A DNA stretch of 64,000 nucleotides from the NCBI GenBank assembly GCA_963693285.1, contig OY848922.1:7800923-7864922 (forward strand), read 5' to 3'. Source of the DNA: Xestospongia muta (lineage: Eukaryota > Porifera > Demospongiae > Haplosclerida > Petrosiidae). Position 1 is the first letter of the stretch. The number at the start of each line of letters is the position of its first letter. The position numbers and the translations under genes are program-made. The notes below the pieces were generated by a model that saw nothing but the letters and a program-made list of their open reading frames with translations, was not told the DNA's origin and ran no database searches. Of the stretch, positions 1 to 11,800 are shown in pieces.

Positions 1-125
1 TATGCATCAACACTGTAAATAAAAAAAACAAGTCAAAAATATGGCATTAATATACTACATGATATTAAACACAACTCTTTACTATATTGTTGTATCATGT
101 ATAACATAATAAACTTGATATTTAC

Positions 126-351
126 CTTTGTCCTCTTCTTTTGCATTATTCTCAATTGGAACTTTGTCTTCTTTTGTATCCAGACTTGTTTCAAACTCTT
201 TATCAAGAGGCATTTCTTCTGCGTTTTCATCTATATACATGATATCAGAGTAGAAAATGTCATGATATAATATACATATGTATTACATACTAAACATGTC
301 TCGACAATTAGCAAAGCAGAACAGTGCCACAAAGACCAGAAGGAACTTCAT
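126..351 (-). CDS. secreted cysteine-rich protein, copy a (5' part, cut by window edge)
   Basis: The first two exons of a gene that continues beyond the left window edge. Exon 1 (351-291) starts ATG and encodes a signal peptide beginning MKFLLVFVALFCFANC. Exon 2 (230-126) encodes an acidic stretch with FETSLDTKEDK. The splice sites are GT-AG in phase 1, and the 61-nt exon 1 length matches the two full paralogues at 7448-8245 and 61451-62257. No match to their exon 3 is visible in bases 1-125, so the cysteine-rich exons should lie before base 1. Function is unknown; the signal peptide implies secretion. A TATA-like site lies about 100 nt upstream. Confidence 0.75.
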
Positions 352-450
352 ATTTCTGCTGTGTTGAATACTCAAGTCACCGATTGAAAAACTTTAACGA
401 AAGTCCTATAAAATGCAATCTCACATGTCAAGTTCAAGTCAGTTCTTGTC

Positions 451-457
451 TTTTATA
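451..457 (-). promoter_or_regulatory. TATA-like element of cysteine-rich copy a
   Basis: The reverse strand reads CTATAAAAGACAAGAACTGA here, about 100 nt before the ATG. The copy at 61451 has TATATAAGACAGGAATTGAC at almost the same distance, so the core promoter appears conserved between the paralogues. Confidence 0.4.
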
Positions 458-473
458 GTGGAGGCTGACACGT

Positions 474-1696
474 ACAGTTTTTGCTATGATACATATAGGC
501 AATACATTATACACATAAAGCATGACATCTGGCATATGTTATTAAGTTAAAGTCATTTGTGAGGTATCATAGTACAGACCACTAATGAACTATGTGTACT
601 TGTGAGTCATCAAACCACAAGCCATGTCTAGGGCTGTTTATTGCAGCTATCATATTTATAAAGGAGTTAAAAAAAAAGGTTTATACTGGCCATAGCAAAT
701 GATGTGACACATCAAATAATAGACTTAACTACCACATATACTATATATGTATGTAGTTTGTGCTTGGCACCATAATGTATATTATATGTATTTTAAAACT
801 TGCATTAACCTTACATTAACATTAATTCTCAACAGTATAGAGAAGTCTTACAATTTAGCTAGGGCTGGTTGCTACAATAGAATATGGTATCATACTACAT
901 TAAGCATAAAGGTTACATCTGGCATATGTTATTAAATTAAAGTCATTTGTGTGGTATCATACTACAGACGGCTAATGAGCTAGTGTACTTGTGAGTCATC
1001 AATTCACAAGCCATGTCTAGGGGTGTTTTTGCAGCTGTCACATTTATAAAGGAGTTAAAAAAAGTTTTAGGCAGGCCATAGCAATTGATGCGACACATCA
1101 AATAATACACTATACTACCACATATACTATATATGTATGTAGTTTGTGCTTGGCAATCTTACAATTGAGCTAGGGCTGGTTGCTACAATAGAATATGGTA
1201 TCACACTACAAACTGCTAATGAAACACATGTATTTGTAAGTCATCAAACAAGATGGCAGTCTGTTCATTACAGCTATCATATTTATAAAAGATTTGCATG
1301 AAGATCGATTTTACACTACTGTCTATGATATTGGCTCCTATTTTACTCTTAGAGTCAAGATAGGAGTTCGATATAAATCCTTATTGTAGTGTAATTTGCA
1401 GATTCCAAGTAGTATGTTAAGGCATATAAATGCAAGTGTCAATTGAGACATATTAGCAATCTTTAAAACTGCTTAGTACATGTATATGTTGACTTGTTAT
1501 GTATATATACGTTAATACTGTAGTTAGTGCTTACATGAACAAAATATTATCTTTATATTAGATTAATGACATTAGTGCTTCAGTGGTTAAGGGAATTGAG
1601 GGAAGTATGAGCACCATGAAGTATGAAGTACGAACATTTTATGGTATTTTGTCCATTTGATGATTTCCATCATTCATGTTATAACATTGCAACATT

Positions 1697-1767
<71 letters not shown>

Positions 1768-3430
1768 GAACATTATTCTCTAGGATGATATAGTAGTCTG
1801 ATAATGCAAAATCTGGTCTACCATAATGAAGCACATTCACTATTATTTTGTTGTTTTATTTAGTATGTCTCCAGTATGTATTAGTTAAGGCACTGTTCTG
1901 ATTGCTTTATGGATATGTTACATGAGGGGTGTGGTTGAGATGCTTATACAACCCTAGGTGAAACCATGTTCTGTATGAGCATTGAGACTGAATCTAGAAT
2001 ACAATATATTAGATATAGCACAAGAACAGAACAGTGCTTTAAATGATTTATAGTGATATTTGTGGAGATTAATGACAGCAACAGAGAAGTGTAATAATTT
2101 TTAAAGAGTTTTTGATACTATAAGTGCTGCAAAAGTACATTTCAGTCACTAACATGATCACACAGTGATGTATGAGTTTTCGTACAGCACAGTCAGCCTA
2201 ATATGACATATACAATACTATCGATGACTTTGATATGCCCATCCATGGTACTATAAGTGTATGTAATATATTTGAATGTGCCCCCGCAGGCCCAAACACA
2301 CTTGTAAAAGGCCAAAGTATATGGATACAATGAATGGATAAATTAGTGTCCTACATAAGTGACATAATAGATTAAAATATTAGATAGTACTCATAATATA
2401 AGGCTGGTTACTACAAGAGAATCACACTACAAACTGCTAATTAAACACATGTATTTGTAAGTCATCAAACAAGATGGCAGGCTATTCATTACAGCTATCA
2501 TATTTATATAAGATTTGCAAAAAGTGCTAGACTAGCTATAGCAATTATTGCCATGCATCTAATAATACACTATACTACCACATATTGTATACAGTTTTTG
2601 CTATGATACATATAGACAATACATTATACATATAAAGCATGACATCTGGCATATATTAACAATATCAAAATTGTTTGTGAGGTATCCAGTACAGATGGCT
2701 AATGAACTAGTGTACTTGTGAATCATCAAACCACAAGCCATGTCTAGGGCTGTTCATTACAGCTATCATGTTTAAAAAGGATTTAGATAAAGGTTTAGAC
2801 TAGTCATAACAATTGTTATCGCTACACATCAAATAATACAGTATACTACCACAAATAGTATACAGTTTTTGCTATGATACATATAGGCAATACATTATAC
2901 ACATAAAGCATGACATCTGGCATATGTTAATAAGATTAAAGTCATTTGTGAGGTATCATAGTACAGACCACTAATAAACTAGTGTACTTGTGAGTCATCA
3001 AACCATAAGCCATCTCTAGGGCTGTTCATTATAGTTATCATGTTTTTAAAGGATTTAGATAAAGATCTAGACTAGCCAACAATTATTATTGCTACACATC
3101 AATTAATACAGTATACTACCACAAATAGTATACAGTTTTTGCTATGATACATATAGGCAATACATTATACACATAAAGCATGACATCCAGCATATGTTAA
3201 TAAGATTAAAGTCATTTGTGAGGTATCATAGTACAGACCACTTATGAACTAGTGTACTTGTGAGTCATCAAACCACAAGCCATGTCTAGGGCTGTTCATT
3301 ACAACTGTCATATTTATAAAAGATTTGCAAAAAGTTCTAGACAACCATAGCAATTGATGTGACACATGAAATAATACAATATACTACCACATAATACTAT
3401 AGACGTATGTAGTTTGTGCTTGGCAGCACA
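474..3430. repeat. degenerate tandem array, unit about 240-290 bp
   Basis: Blocks recur in the same orientation starting near 474, 875, 1180 (partial), 2400 (partial), 2590, 2865 and 3130. Shared landmarks include ACAGTTTTTGCTATGATACA, AAAGCATGACATCTGGCATA, CTTGTGAGTCATCAAACCAC and CAAGCCATGTCTAGGGCTGT. Several copies end with TATGTAGTTTGTGCTTGGCA. Copies differ by substitutions and small deletions, and unrelated sequence (about 1300-2400) interrupts the array. I see no coding capacity; the small ORF near 747 lies inside a repeat unit. Confidence 0.8.
1698..1762. repeat. (CT)n microsatellite
   Basis: About 32 uninterrupted CT dinucleotides inside the interruption of the repeat array. Confidence 0.95.
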
Positions 3431-4144
3431 AGTATAATTATTATATGTACTTTAAAACTTTCATTAACCTTACATAAGTTTACTTCTCAACAGTATAGTG
3501 AAGTTAGACTTGTCAAAGTATTGATATACTATATTGCAGCGTGAATCTAAAATAACATAAAAAGTACTTCTTATATTCTGAAGGTGATGAAACATGCACT
3601 AGAAGATTTATGTTTTAAGAGTTATATATTAAAGATATCTAAACAAATTAAAAGAGGCATAATGAGTACCTTGTGATCATAATAAGTCAATTAAAAAATA
3701 GAATTGCTTCAAGTTCCTTAAATCAGCAGAAGACTCATTTAGTATTTCTTTATATTTTCTTGTTGTTCGGCTCAATCTTACTTTTGATTTTAATTCCTAT
3801 ATCAGTATACTGATCAAAGATCAAGAGCTAAATGAAATACTACTTGTTACAACTGATGACATCTTATTAAAGACTATAATAGATCTGTGATACTGAGAAA
3901 TGTATATCACCACAATAATTAACAACTGACATTATGTTATTCCTAACAGTAGAGTTAACTACTCATTGCAATAATTCTAGATTGTTAACTACAGCTAGCA
4001 AGACTTTATGTCTTAGCTGGCTCTGTTATTAATTATAAGCTGAATTAGGATGTTTATTTTGATGTTTTTGTTATGATATGGTAGCAATGCAACAAAAATG
4101 ACTAACATAACAACAGCTGATTTTTATCAGCACTTATACAAATA
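3431..4144. other. non-coding AT-rich spacer
   Basis: Nothing recognised: no long ORF, no convincing splice-linked exons and no strong repeat. Confidence 0.5.
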
Positions 4145-4343
4145 CAGTGAAACCTCAAACAGCGTACTCTCCGAGAAGTGGACTACCTCTATATAACGGA
4201 CAAAACATCCGTCCCCGAATGGATTTCTTATATATTGTACAAGACTGTAACCTCCGAAAAGCGACCACCTCTGAATTCTGTACAACGGACAGTCGAGGAA
4301 GACTGACAGACAATGGTAATTAAAAAATAATTAAAGTCAATTA

Positions 4344-4767
4344 TTGAACATTTTTTTGAGTCATGTTCTTGCTAAAATTGATGGGTGTGACTGTGCTAGT
4401 GATGTTTGTAAGCCAGTCAATGTCCTAGTACCAATAAGATGGGTTGATAAGGCATGGTCTCTGCCAGAGAAATGGATGATGAAAATTGGGAAGGATGCAT
4501 TCCTTGAAGATCTTTGTCGAAAGCCAGTGGAAGGTACACAAGATGAAGAAGAGGATGAAAATAGCAATGAAATTGTGGAACCTACAAAAATCAAAACATA
4601 CAAACAAGGAAATTAATGAATATTTAGAAGAAGTACAGCACTTTCTTGAAAGCCGAGGGCATGCAACAGAAGCTTTTAAAATAGGATCTATCATTGATGA
4701 TGTATCATGTATACAAATTAAGGCAACAAGACAAAATATTTTAGACTCTTGGCTTGTCAACAGCCAG
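4344..4767 (+). pseudogene. pogo/Tigger-like transposase C-terminal remnant
   Basis: One frame (from 4344) contains [13 protein letters not shown] and [16 protein letters not shown], which resemble the end of the DDE region of Tigger/pogo transposases, where a motif like DAIRWVxxAW precedes the TIxNCFxxCGF stretch. The reading then shifts: an overlapping frame continues past 4616 with [17 protein letters not shown] and stops at about 4768. No N-terminal DNA-binding region remains. The assignment rests on remembered motif similarity plus the terminal repeats of the enclosing element. Confidence 0.5.
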
Positions 4768-5297
4768 TAATCATGTCATGCATGTACAATTATGTTTATT
4801 CATTTTTTTGTTTATACTAGCTTTCTTATGAATTTAAACCTTTTACTGTTTTAAAGGGTAACTGATGATAACATGTAAACTTTACTCGTTTTCTTGAAAG
4901 GGAACTTTCTTTTGAAATAAAAAATAGTCAAACCTTGCTCGATCACAAGTCAGCCATCTTCTTCCTGTTTAAGCAGCAAAATCGGCAAAAAGCATTATGA
5001 CATCACAAGATGAACGATGAACAGTTGAACACATGCAAATCGATACTTTCACACCTCTTATAGAGATGGATGTGGTTGCTAATGAAGAAACTATTGGATC
5101 TGAACAATATTCAAGGCCAATGTAGGATGAATATTCAAGATGAAGATACTTTTGCTGGTATTGTTTTACGTTATTTATATGAACCAAGTGATACCCAAAC
5201 ATCCAGTAATAGTAGTAGTAGTGAACAGACTCGGAACTGTCCTTAGAAAGACTTTTAAACTTTAATTGGTATGAAAATAGATGAGGAATAACGTTTG

Positions 5298-5346
<49 letters not shown>
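5298..5346. repeat. (TA)n microsatellite
   Basis: About 24 TA dinucleotides inside the transposon relict. Confidence 0.95.
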
Positions 5347-5351
<5 letters not shown>

Positions 5352-6323
5352 ATTATAGGTATGCATGTAGCCACTGCGTAAGCATGAGTATTTCAAAAGA
5401 GTGCATTTGCTGTCAGGATATTATGAAAATGAATGAGAAAATGGAAGAAGCTGAGATACCTGAACTCCTAGGTATTACTGGCCATCCAGGATTGCATGCT
5501 GTTTGCTTGAATGTGTTGACATTACAAACTGCATATTACCAATACTGACAAGAATATGGGTCTGCAACTTTAGCATTAGCTATTAATGAGTGAGTGTTAT
5601 TTGTCTACAAAGATCATGCCATTATACTGGACACTTTACATATGAGCATTTATATTATACTTACACTTCAATTGATAAATGACATAATGATTCATCTGAT
5701 TTTGAATTTATAAGTGCGTGTAATTGAGTGATTCTGATTTAGTACTTTTCTTATCATCAATTAAAAGGTTACATTGTACAGATATATGACAGTACATAGA
5801 CATTGTTTATGTTTTAATAGATTGATATTGTATAGTTGTCTGACAGCCTAACATTAACATGTCATGACAGCTTTAACACAACTGAAATTACATACCTTTC
5901 AATTTCATTTTTGGCAAAAGGACAAAAGTGAAATTCCCAAAGCGTCCCTTCTTCAGAGGTTTCACTGTAAACTGACATGATACCACCAACATATTTAGAG
6001 CTTAAGAAGTGGGGATTACTTTAATACATGAACTGTTCCTGCTAATTAAAATGGATATTGCAGATTGTGATGTCATCATGATAATCACACTTCAGGCACC
6101 CATGGAAACTTTTAGTATCAAGTATGTTGAATAGCTACAATATATATGTGTGTGTGTGTGTGTGTGTAAGCAAATGTTTGTGTATCACTGCCTGCCTAGT
6201 AACGCAATTTAATTACGTAGTATTTCAACGTGTGGAAATATTAATATTTGAATGAACAATCTCTGTTTAAGTATTAATATTCTCTAGGATGATATAGTGC
6301 TCTGATAATGTGACATCTTGTCC

Positions 6324-6630
6324 AGGGGAGTAGGAACCATGGGTGCAAAGGAGGCCTAGGCCCCCCTCCCAACTTTTCAACAGGAGGGGGCCTTGCCTTC
6401 CCTGTAATTATTATATAAACATGTACCATGTTGATTAAACTACTTTGGACAATTTTAACTGTATGTTTGTTTTAATTATTGTATTAAAAAATTTCTATGT
6501 TGCTGGTCAGAGAAAATAGAATGGACTCAATTATGCTTAAAAATACTAATCATAATATTGTACATAGTTTGCTCTAACATCACAATACAGGGTTGTGCCC
6601 CCCCTATGAATTTCATCTTCCTACTCCCCT
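6324..6630. mobile_element. MITE-like element with 13-bp terminal inverted repeats
   Basis: AGGGGAGTAGGAA at 6324-6336 is matched by its near inverse TTCCTACTCCCCT at 6618-6630. G- and C-rich subterminal blocks (a C run near 6360 and another near 6598) flank an AT-rich core of about 300 bp with no ORF. The family is not recognised. Confidence 0.5.
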
Positions 6631-7447
6631 AGGGCTGTAGTCTATCATGATTCAGGTAAGTCATAGCACAATATAAGGAAGTATACTCTCTCTTAGTGAT
6701 TTGGTTTTGATTTAATACTGCTATATATTGCACAAGGGGCAGGGGCGTACCCTGAAAAAATTGATGATAGGGCCACTGACAAGGGGTATGGTATGCATAT
6801 ACAGCACAAGATGAAGTCAAATGCATCAAGACCACACCAGAGTGAGACATATTCCACATAACCCGAGAACCAAATGGTGCTTTATATTGTTTATAGTGAT
6901 GTTTGGATGAATTAATGGTAGCTACAGAGAAGTATTTTAACTCTTGATGATAACTGTAAATGCTGCAAACAACAGTTCAATCATAATAATACTTAACAAA
7001 ATAACTACCATTGATCAAGCGGTAAACAAAAACACTAAACTGATATCATACTATTTTATATCTCATTAATAAATCATCCATCACATTTGTGTGTAGTAGT
7101 GATGTCTTAATTAACTAATTAACTAGTTAATTAATTAACTGTGAAGATCAAAAACCTTACTTGAGAAACCTAAGGTAGTGATTCTAATAGAAAGGAAATG
7201 GAAACTTTTTCTATGATCTATAGAGTAAGAAGTAGAAGACTTTAAGCATGAACTAAAATGAAGCATCACTTTGAAGTTTTATAGCGAGAAATTAATCATT
7301 TAATGTTAATGAAAAAATGCCCTATAGATCAAAATTACTTATAACAAGAAAAAATGCCTTGACTAAGTACTACATGTTTCACTAAAAATTTAAAAAATGC
7401 CCTATAGATCAACATGTTCCATTCAATCACTGTTTGCACCAGAAGGT
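6631..7447. other. non-coding spacer
   Basis: No gene is supported. CAGGGGCGTACC near 6751 looks like one end of another short non-autonomous element, but no partner end was found. A run of TTAATTAACTAATTAAC type lies near 7107-7140. Confidence 0.4.
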
Positions 7448-8245
7448 CTAATAACCTGTATAATTAAATATATATATATAAGTCACTTGTATCAATATAT
7501 ACTTACATCTTCTACAGAATGCATAATAAGTATCATAGATACCTAAACAACAGAAGAAGGATATTAACATACAAAATGAACATAATCCTCAATTGATGAT
7601 ATTGAACATACCATATGGAATACCACTGCAGTAACAACCCCTACAGTACCTCCAACATTTGCTACTACGACGGCCTACAGTATGATAGAATGACAGTGCA
7701 TCTGAAAATCAACAACACTTACATCGGTAGCACAAGGCAACAGTGGAATATCCTGTAAAGAGATGAGGTTCTTATTATTATGTATATAATTATAGTAGTG
7801 TACCGTATCTATTTCGTTTGCTGCAAAGACAATATTTACATGTCACTGGTTTAAAGAGCTGTGCAGTAGCATCTATAAGAACAAAAGAATAAATACATTG
7901 TATACATTAATACTGCAATATATTATTAAACAAGTCAATAATGTACCATTAATATTATTAAGCAAACTCTTTAATATTAGTGTACCAGCAACATAATAAA
8001 CATAATACTCACATTTATCCTCTTGTTTTTCATTATACTCAGTAGGAACTTCTTTGTCTTCTTTATTTGTATCCAAAAGTGTTTCAAATTCTTTATCAGG
8101 AGAAATTTGTTCTGATTTTTCATCTATATACATAACATTAGAGTAGAAAAATGTCATTATATAATATACCTATAAAGTACATACCAATCATTGCTTGACA
8201 ATTAGCAAAGCAGAACAGTGCCACAAAGACCAGAAGGAACTTCAT
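7448..8245 (-). CDS. secreted cysteine-rich two-module protein, copy b (125 aa)
   Basis: Seven exons on the reverse strand: 8245-8185, 8123-8013, 7872-7804, 7752-7723, 7674-7612, 7542-7507 and 7455-7448, all phase-1 GT-AG introns. The product has a signal peptide (MKFLLVFVALFCFANC), an acidic linker of about 40 residues, then two cysteine modules. Module 1 reads TCKYCLCS, then 10 residues, then LCYRC. Module 2 reads YCRGCYCS, then 11 residues, then FCRRC followed by Tyr and stop. Each fits C-x2-C-x-C-x13/14-C-x2-C. I recognise no family. The protein is probably exported; the paired CxxC motifs could form disulfides or bind metal. Confidence 0.8.
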
Positions 8246-8394
8246 ATTGCTGCTGTGTTGAATACTTAAGTCACCAGTTGAAAAATTTTGACTAAAGTCC
8301 TCTGTTTGCAATCTTACTCTTGCAATCTAGATCTAGATCTTCAAGCACAAGTCTAAAATGTGATGTTTACTACTTGTCAATGTTTTATATTCAA

Positions 8395-8436
<42 letters not shown>

Positions 8437-8712
8437 CATACATATATATATATACAGTAGTTAAAGATATTGATCACTTTTTTCGATGATATATAAATAT
8501 ATATATATTTTAACATGGAATGTGTTAGTTAAAATAGCATTCTAGTAGTTGACCACTACCATGCGTGCATGCAAAATCTAGTTCTAAAAGCACAACAATA
8601 TCCATCAATAACTTTGACAATACCTCATATCTCACTTTATTGATCTACCACTCATGAAGTGATGATTACAATACATGTATATAGTATTTTACTTGTAGTA
8701 ATTATTCATGAG
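8246..8712. other. upstream spacer with (TA)n tract
   Basis: Holds the 5' flank of copy b and a (TA)-rich tract at about 8400-8453. No other feature recognised. Confidence 0.5.
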
Positions 8713-8842
8713 GTGGGCGGTAACATAATTAAATAGATTTGACCACCCACACTGTTAGAGGACACCAAATTTCACTTATGTGGGCGGTACCATAATTAGA
8801 TTTGACCACCTACATCCACTAGAGGACAGGGAATTTCACTTA
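8713..8842 (+). repeat. two-copy direct repeat just upstream of the ankyrin-Roc-COR-death gene
   Basis: Units at 8713-8779 and 8780-8842 share GTGGGCGGTA, CATAATTA, AGATTTGACCACC, AGAGGACA and TTTCACTTAT. The second ends 12 bp before the start codon at 8855, so the duplication is probably within the promoter or 5' UTR. Confidence 0.6.
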
Positions 8843-8854
8843 TCAGAACTTGTG

Positions 8855-11800
8855 ATGGACGCAGAACACGAACAGGAGAAATTAGTAAGATATATCTTAA
8901 CAAGAATCAAAATAATATTGAAAGCTGAGTATTAGGAATTCATAAAGCTTGTTTTCTGTAGCTTATTGTTTTATAATAGATACTATTGTATTATAAACAA
9001 TAGCACCCTCTATTAATTAGTTAAAGTTACAATAGTAAGATATTGTATGTAGTTAAAACACATAACAGCGTTTACAGTAATTATCGTAAGAAGTAGAAAT
9101 CTTCTTTATTAATGGTGTGGTATTTTATACACTCAATATATCAATTTATAAGAAATGACCAATTTAATAACTAAAGGTTCATGTAAAGAACTCAATGTTT
9201 TGGTTTCTTAATCTATTCTATACTAACCATTGTAGATTTAACATAACATTTGATATGTACTTGATTTGATGAACAATGGACCACCAATTTTTCATATGTA
9301 ATTGTTAGTAATTGATTTTATTATTTTTTAAATATCACATTATTTTACTTGCCTATCATTTTAGAGAATAAGACTTCGTTATTCTTCAATGAGAGGATTT
9401 AAAGATCATGTTCAATCTCTTTTGTTGGCTAATGTTGATCCAAATGTTTGTGATGAGGTCAGGCAATACATCCTCTATACAAGTTATTATAAATGCTTTT
9501 CCATACGATAAGCTTAGTAATATTGTAAACATCACTTTTTTAAATGATACGTCATAACATTATGCTTATAAGAACTGTATATATGTATATATACTTATTA
9601 TATTATTGTAGTTTCACAGAACGTCCCTTCATTGGGCTGCTTATAATGGACATACAGATATTGTGGTACTCTTAAGTGAAAATGGTGCCAATATTAATGC
9701 TACTGACATGGTATGTATAAATGTTTTAGTATATAACTAGGTTTTCTATGAGCTTACTATTAAAGCAAACAAAGTTAATCATTAGTCCATGTATCATATA
9801 TCATCTGGGCGTGTACAGTAATTATGGCATATTCAGTTCTTTAATATGGATTCTTGTCACATTATAAGAATGTTTAATATAAGTCTTGTAATTTTAAATA
9901 TTTCCTTATGGTAACTAAGTTAAAGATGTTTTTATATACTTCAGGACAAAAGCACTCCAATTTTACTAGCTGCTAAACAGGGTCACACAAATGTAGTGAC
10001 TTATTTGATCAGAAAAGGTGCTAACATCCATGCTTTTGATGAGGTAAGTAATACATCAAGTCCATTTTATTTGATTTTATCTTATTAATATTTATTATAG
10101 ATGGGTACTTCTCCTCTAATGATGGCATCCATGAAGGGACATTACTCTCTAGCTATATGTCTCATAGAAAATGGTGCTGACTGGCTTGCACAAAATAAAG
10201 TGAGTGTACATACTGAGTTCATTGTTGTATATAACCAAATTTCATTACAAGTACTGTAATTCCTTGAATAGAGGCAGTCCTATATATGTAGCATTGAGTC
10301 CTAGGCCTATAGAAATATAAAATTGAGTCCTACTGACTAAGACCTTACTGTATCTAACTATGTGTGCTCATATTGGTCTTATTCTTTATGCTTCAAAATG
10401 TACCAGAGCAAGTCTTTATTTGTTTCATTCAAGGAATTTTATACGAGATGTTACACTTTCTAATCGAATGAATCTGTGCAGTACCTAGACTTTCTAGCCA
10501 ATTCCAACAATGTTTTCAGAAAAGCAAATACATTTTGTATTCCTTTTAAAGAATATATAGGAGTCATGATATATTCACAAGATAAAATATTTTTATCCAT
10601 ACAAACTACATGTAGACAACAATAATGACACTAATGAATCTGATAAAATCTGTTGTAGGAGTAATGTTATGATAACACTAAACTAATAAAGCACTAATTG
10701 TGTTAAGGGTATCTCCCTTATACTCATTTTGATACTGCCATCAAAAAAAATAAATTATTGAAGCATAGGGTTATCACTTTTCACATTTTTATGATTTTGT
10801 CTTTATTTGTTTCCTGTGTTGTAAGGTGTCCAGTGACATGCATGAAACTCCTTGAAGGCTACCGTATGTGTGTCAATTTTGTTGTTTTAATTATGTAAAA
10901 GGTCTATAAATACTTTCATAAGATTTCTGTTTCCACTTGTTTCAATATAAGCAAGCAATGTTCAGTCAACTAGTGTTCTCATGTACTATACTATTGACTT
11001 TAACTTTAACAGTTTTGTTATTTCCCCAGGATGGTGAGAATGCTCATTCATTAGCTATGAAAAATGCTGATAATGCTGATAACCCTTTGCTTAATTACAT
11101 CAGTAAGTACATGTATTTTCACACAACACCTTTCATTATTCTGTTTTAGATAAAGGTGTTCTATTGCAAGCTCTCGATGAAGGTTATGTATCATTATCGA
11201 TTATAAAATTGTTATTGGCTGGCCCTCCTGCAGTAGGCAAAACCTCATTTAAATGCCTTCTTTTTAACTGGGAACCTCCTTGTCATCATCATAGCACAGC
11301 CATTGCTGACCGTCCTGTTAAAGCTGTCGAAAAAGTAGTTGGTTACGAAGACAAAAAAATATGGGAAATTGTCAAAACAAAAGACGTCATGCGAATGCTC
11401 GGAGAGGACATTAAAGCACGTGCATTTCAAAAAGAAATTAAGCCTGTATTTCAGTCTGTTAATCAAGAGCCAGATTCTTTATCATCACCAGAAGTCAAAG
11501 AGGCTACTGATGTAGGTGCAAGCAAACCTTTACAAGTAGAGGAAATGGCACATGTTCATGATCTAAATGATATTGAAAACAATAGTGATTATGAGAATGA
11601 AACTGAAGCACTTGCTGATGATGAAAATGTTAGTTTGAGACAACCCAGTTTTACTCCAAATACAGAAGATCAACATGAAAATGAAAGTGTTATCCAAAGT
11701 GAGCCACCAACAAATGTTCCCATAAAATTGGATGAACCATTGGTAAATGAAAAAAATGAAGATGCTTCTGCCCTAGATGATTCTAATTTAGCAGCTATAA

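Larger units (their letters stand above)
4145..5967 (+). mobile_element. pogo/Tc1-superfamily DNA transposon relict
   Basis: The element begins CAGTGAAACCTC (4145-4156) and ends with the exact inverse GAGGTTTCACTG (5956-5967). Both ends are flanked by the dinucleotide TA (4143-4144 and 5968-5969), the target duplication expected of the Tc1/mariner/pogo superfamily. Inside are a broken transposase remnant (4344-4767) and a (TA)n tract. At about 1.8 kb with a disrupted ORF it is almost certainly inactive. Confidence 0.75.

Noticed and set aside
33..230. 65-codon reverse ORF starting MKTQKKCLLIK
   Set aside because: It is the wrong frame of exon 2 of cysteine-rich copy a; the real frame follows from the paralogues.
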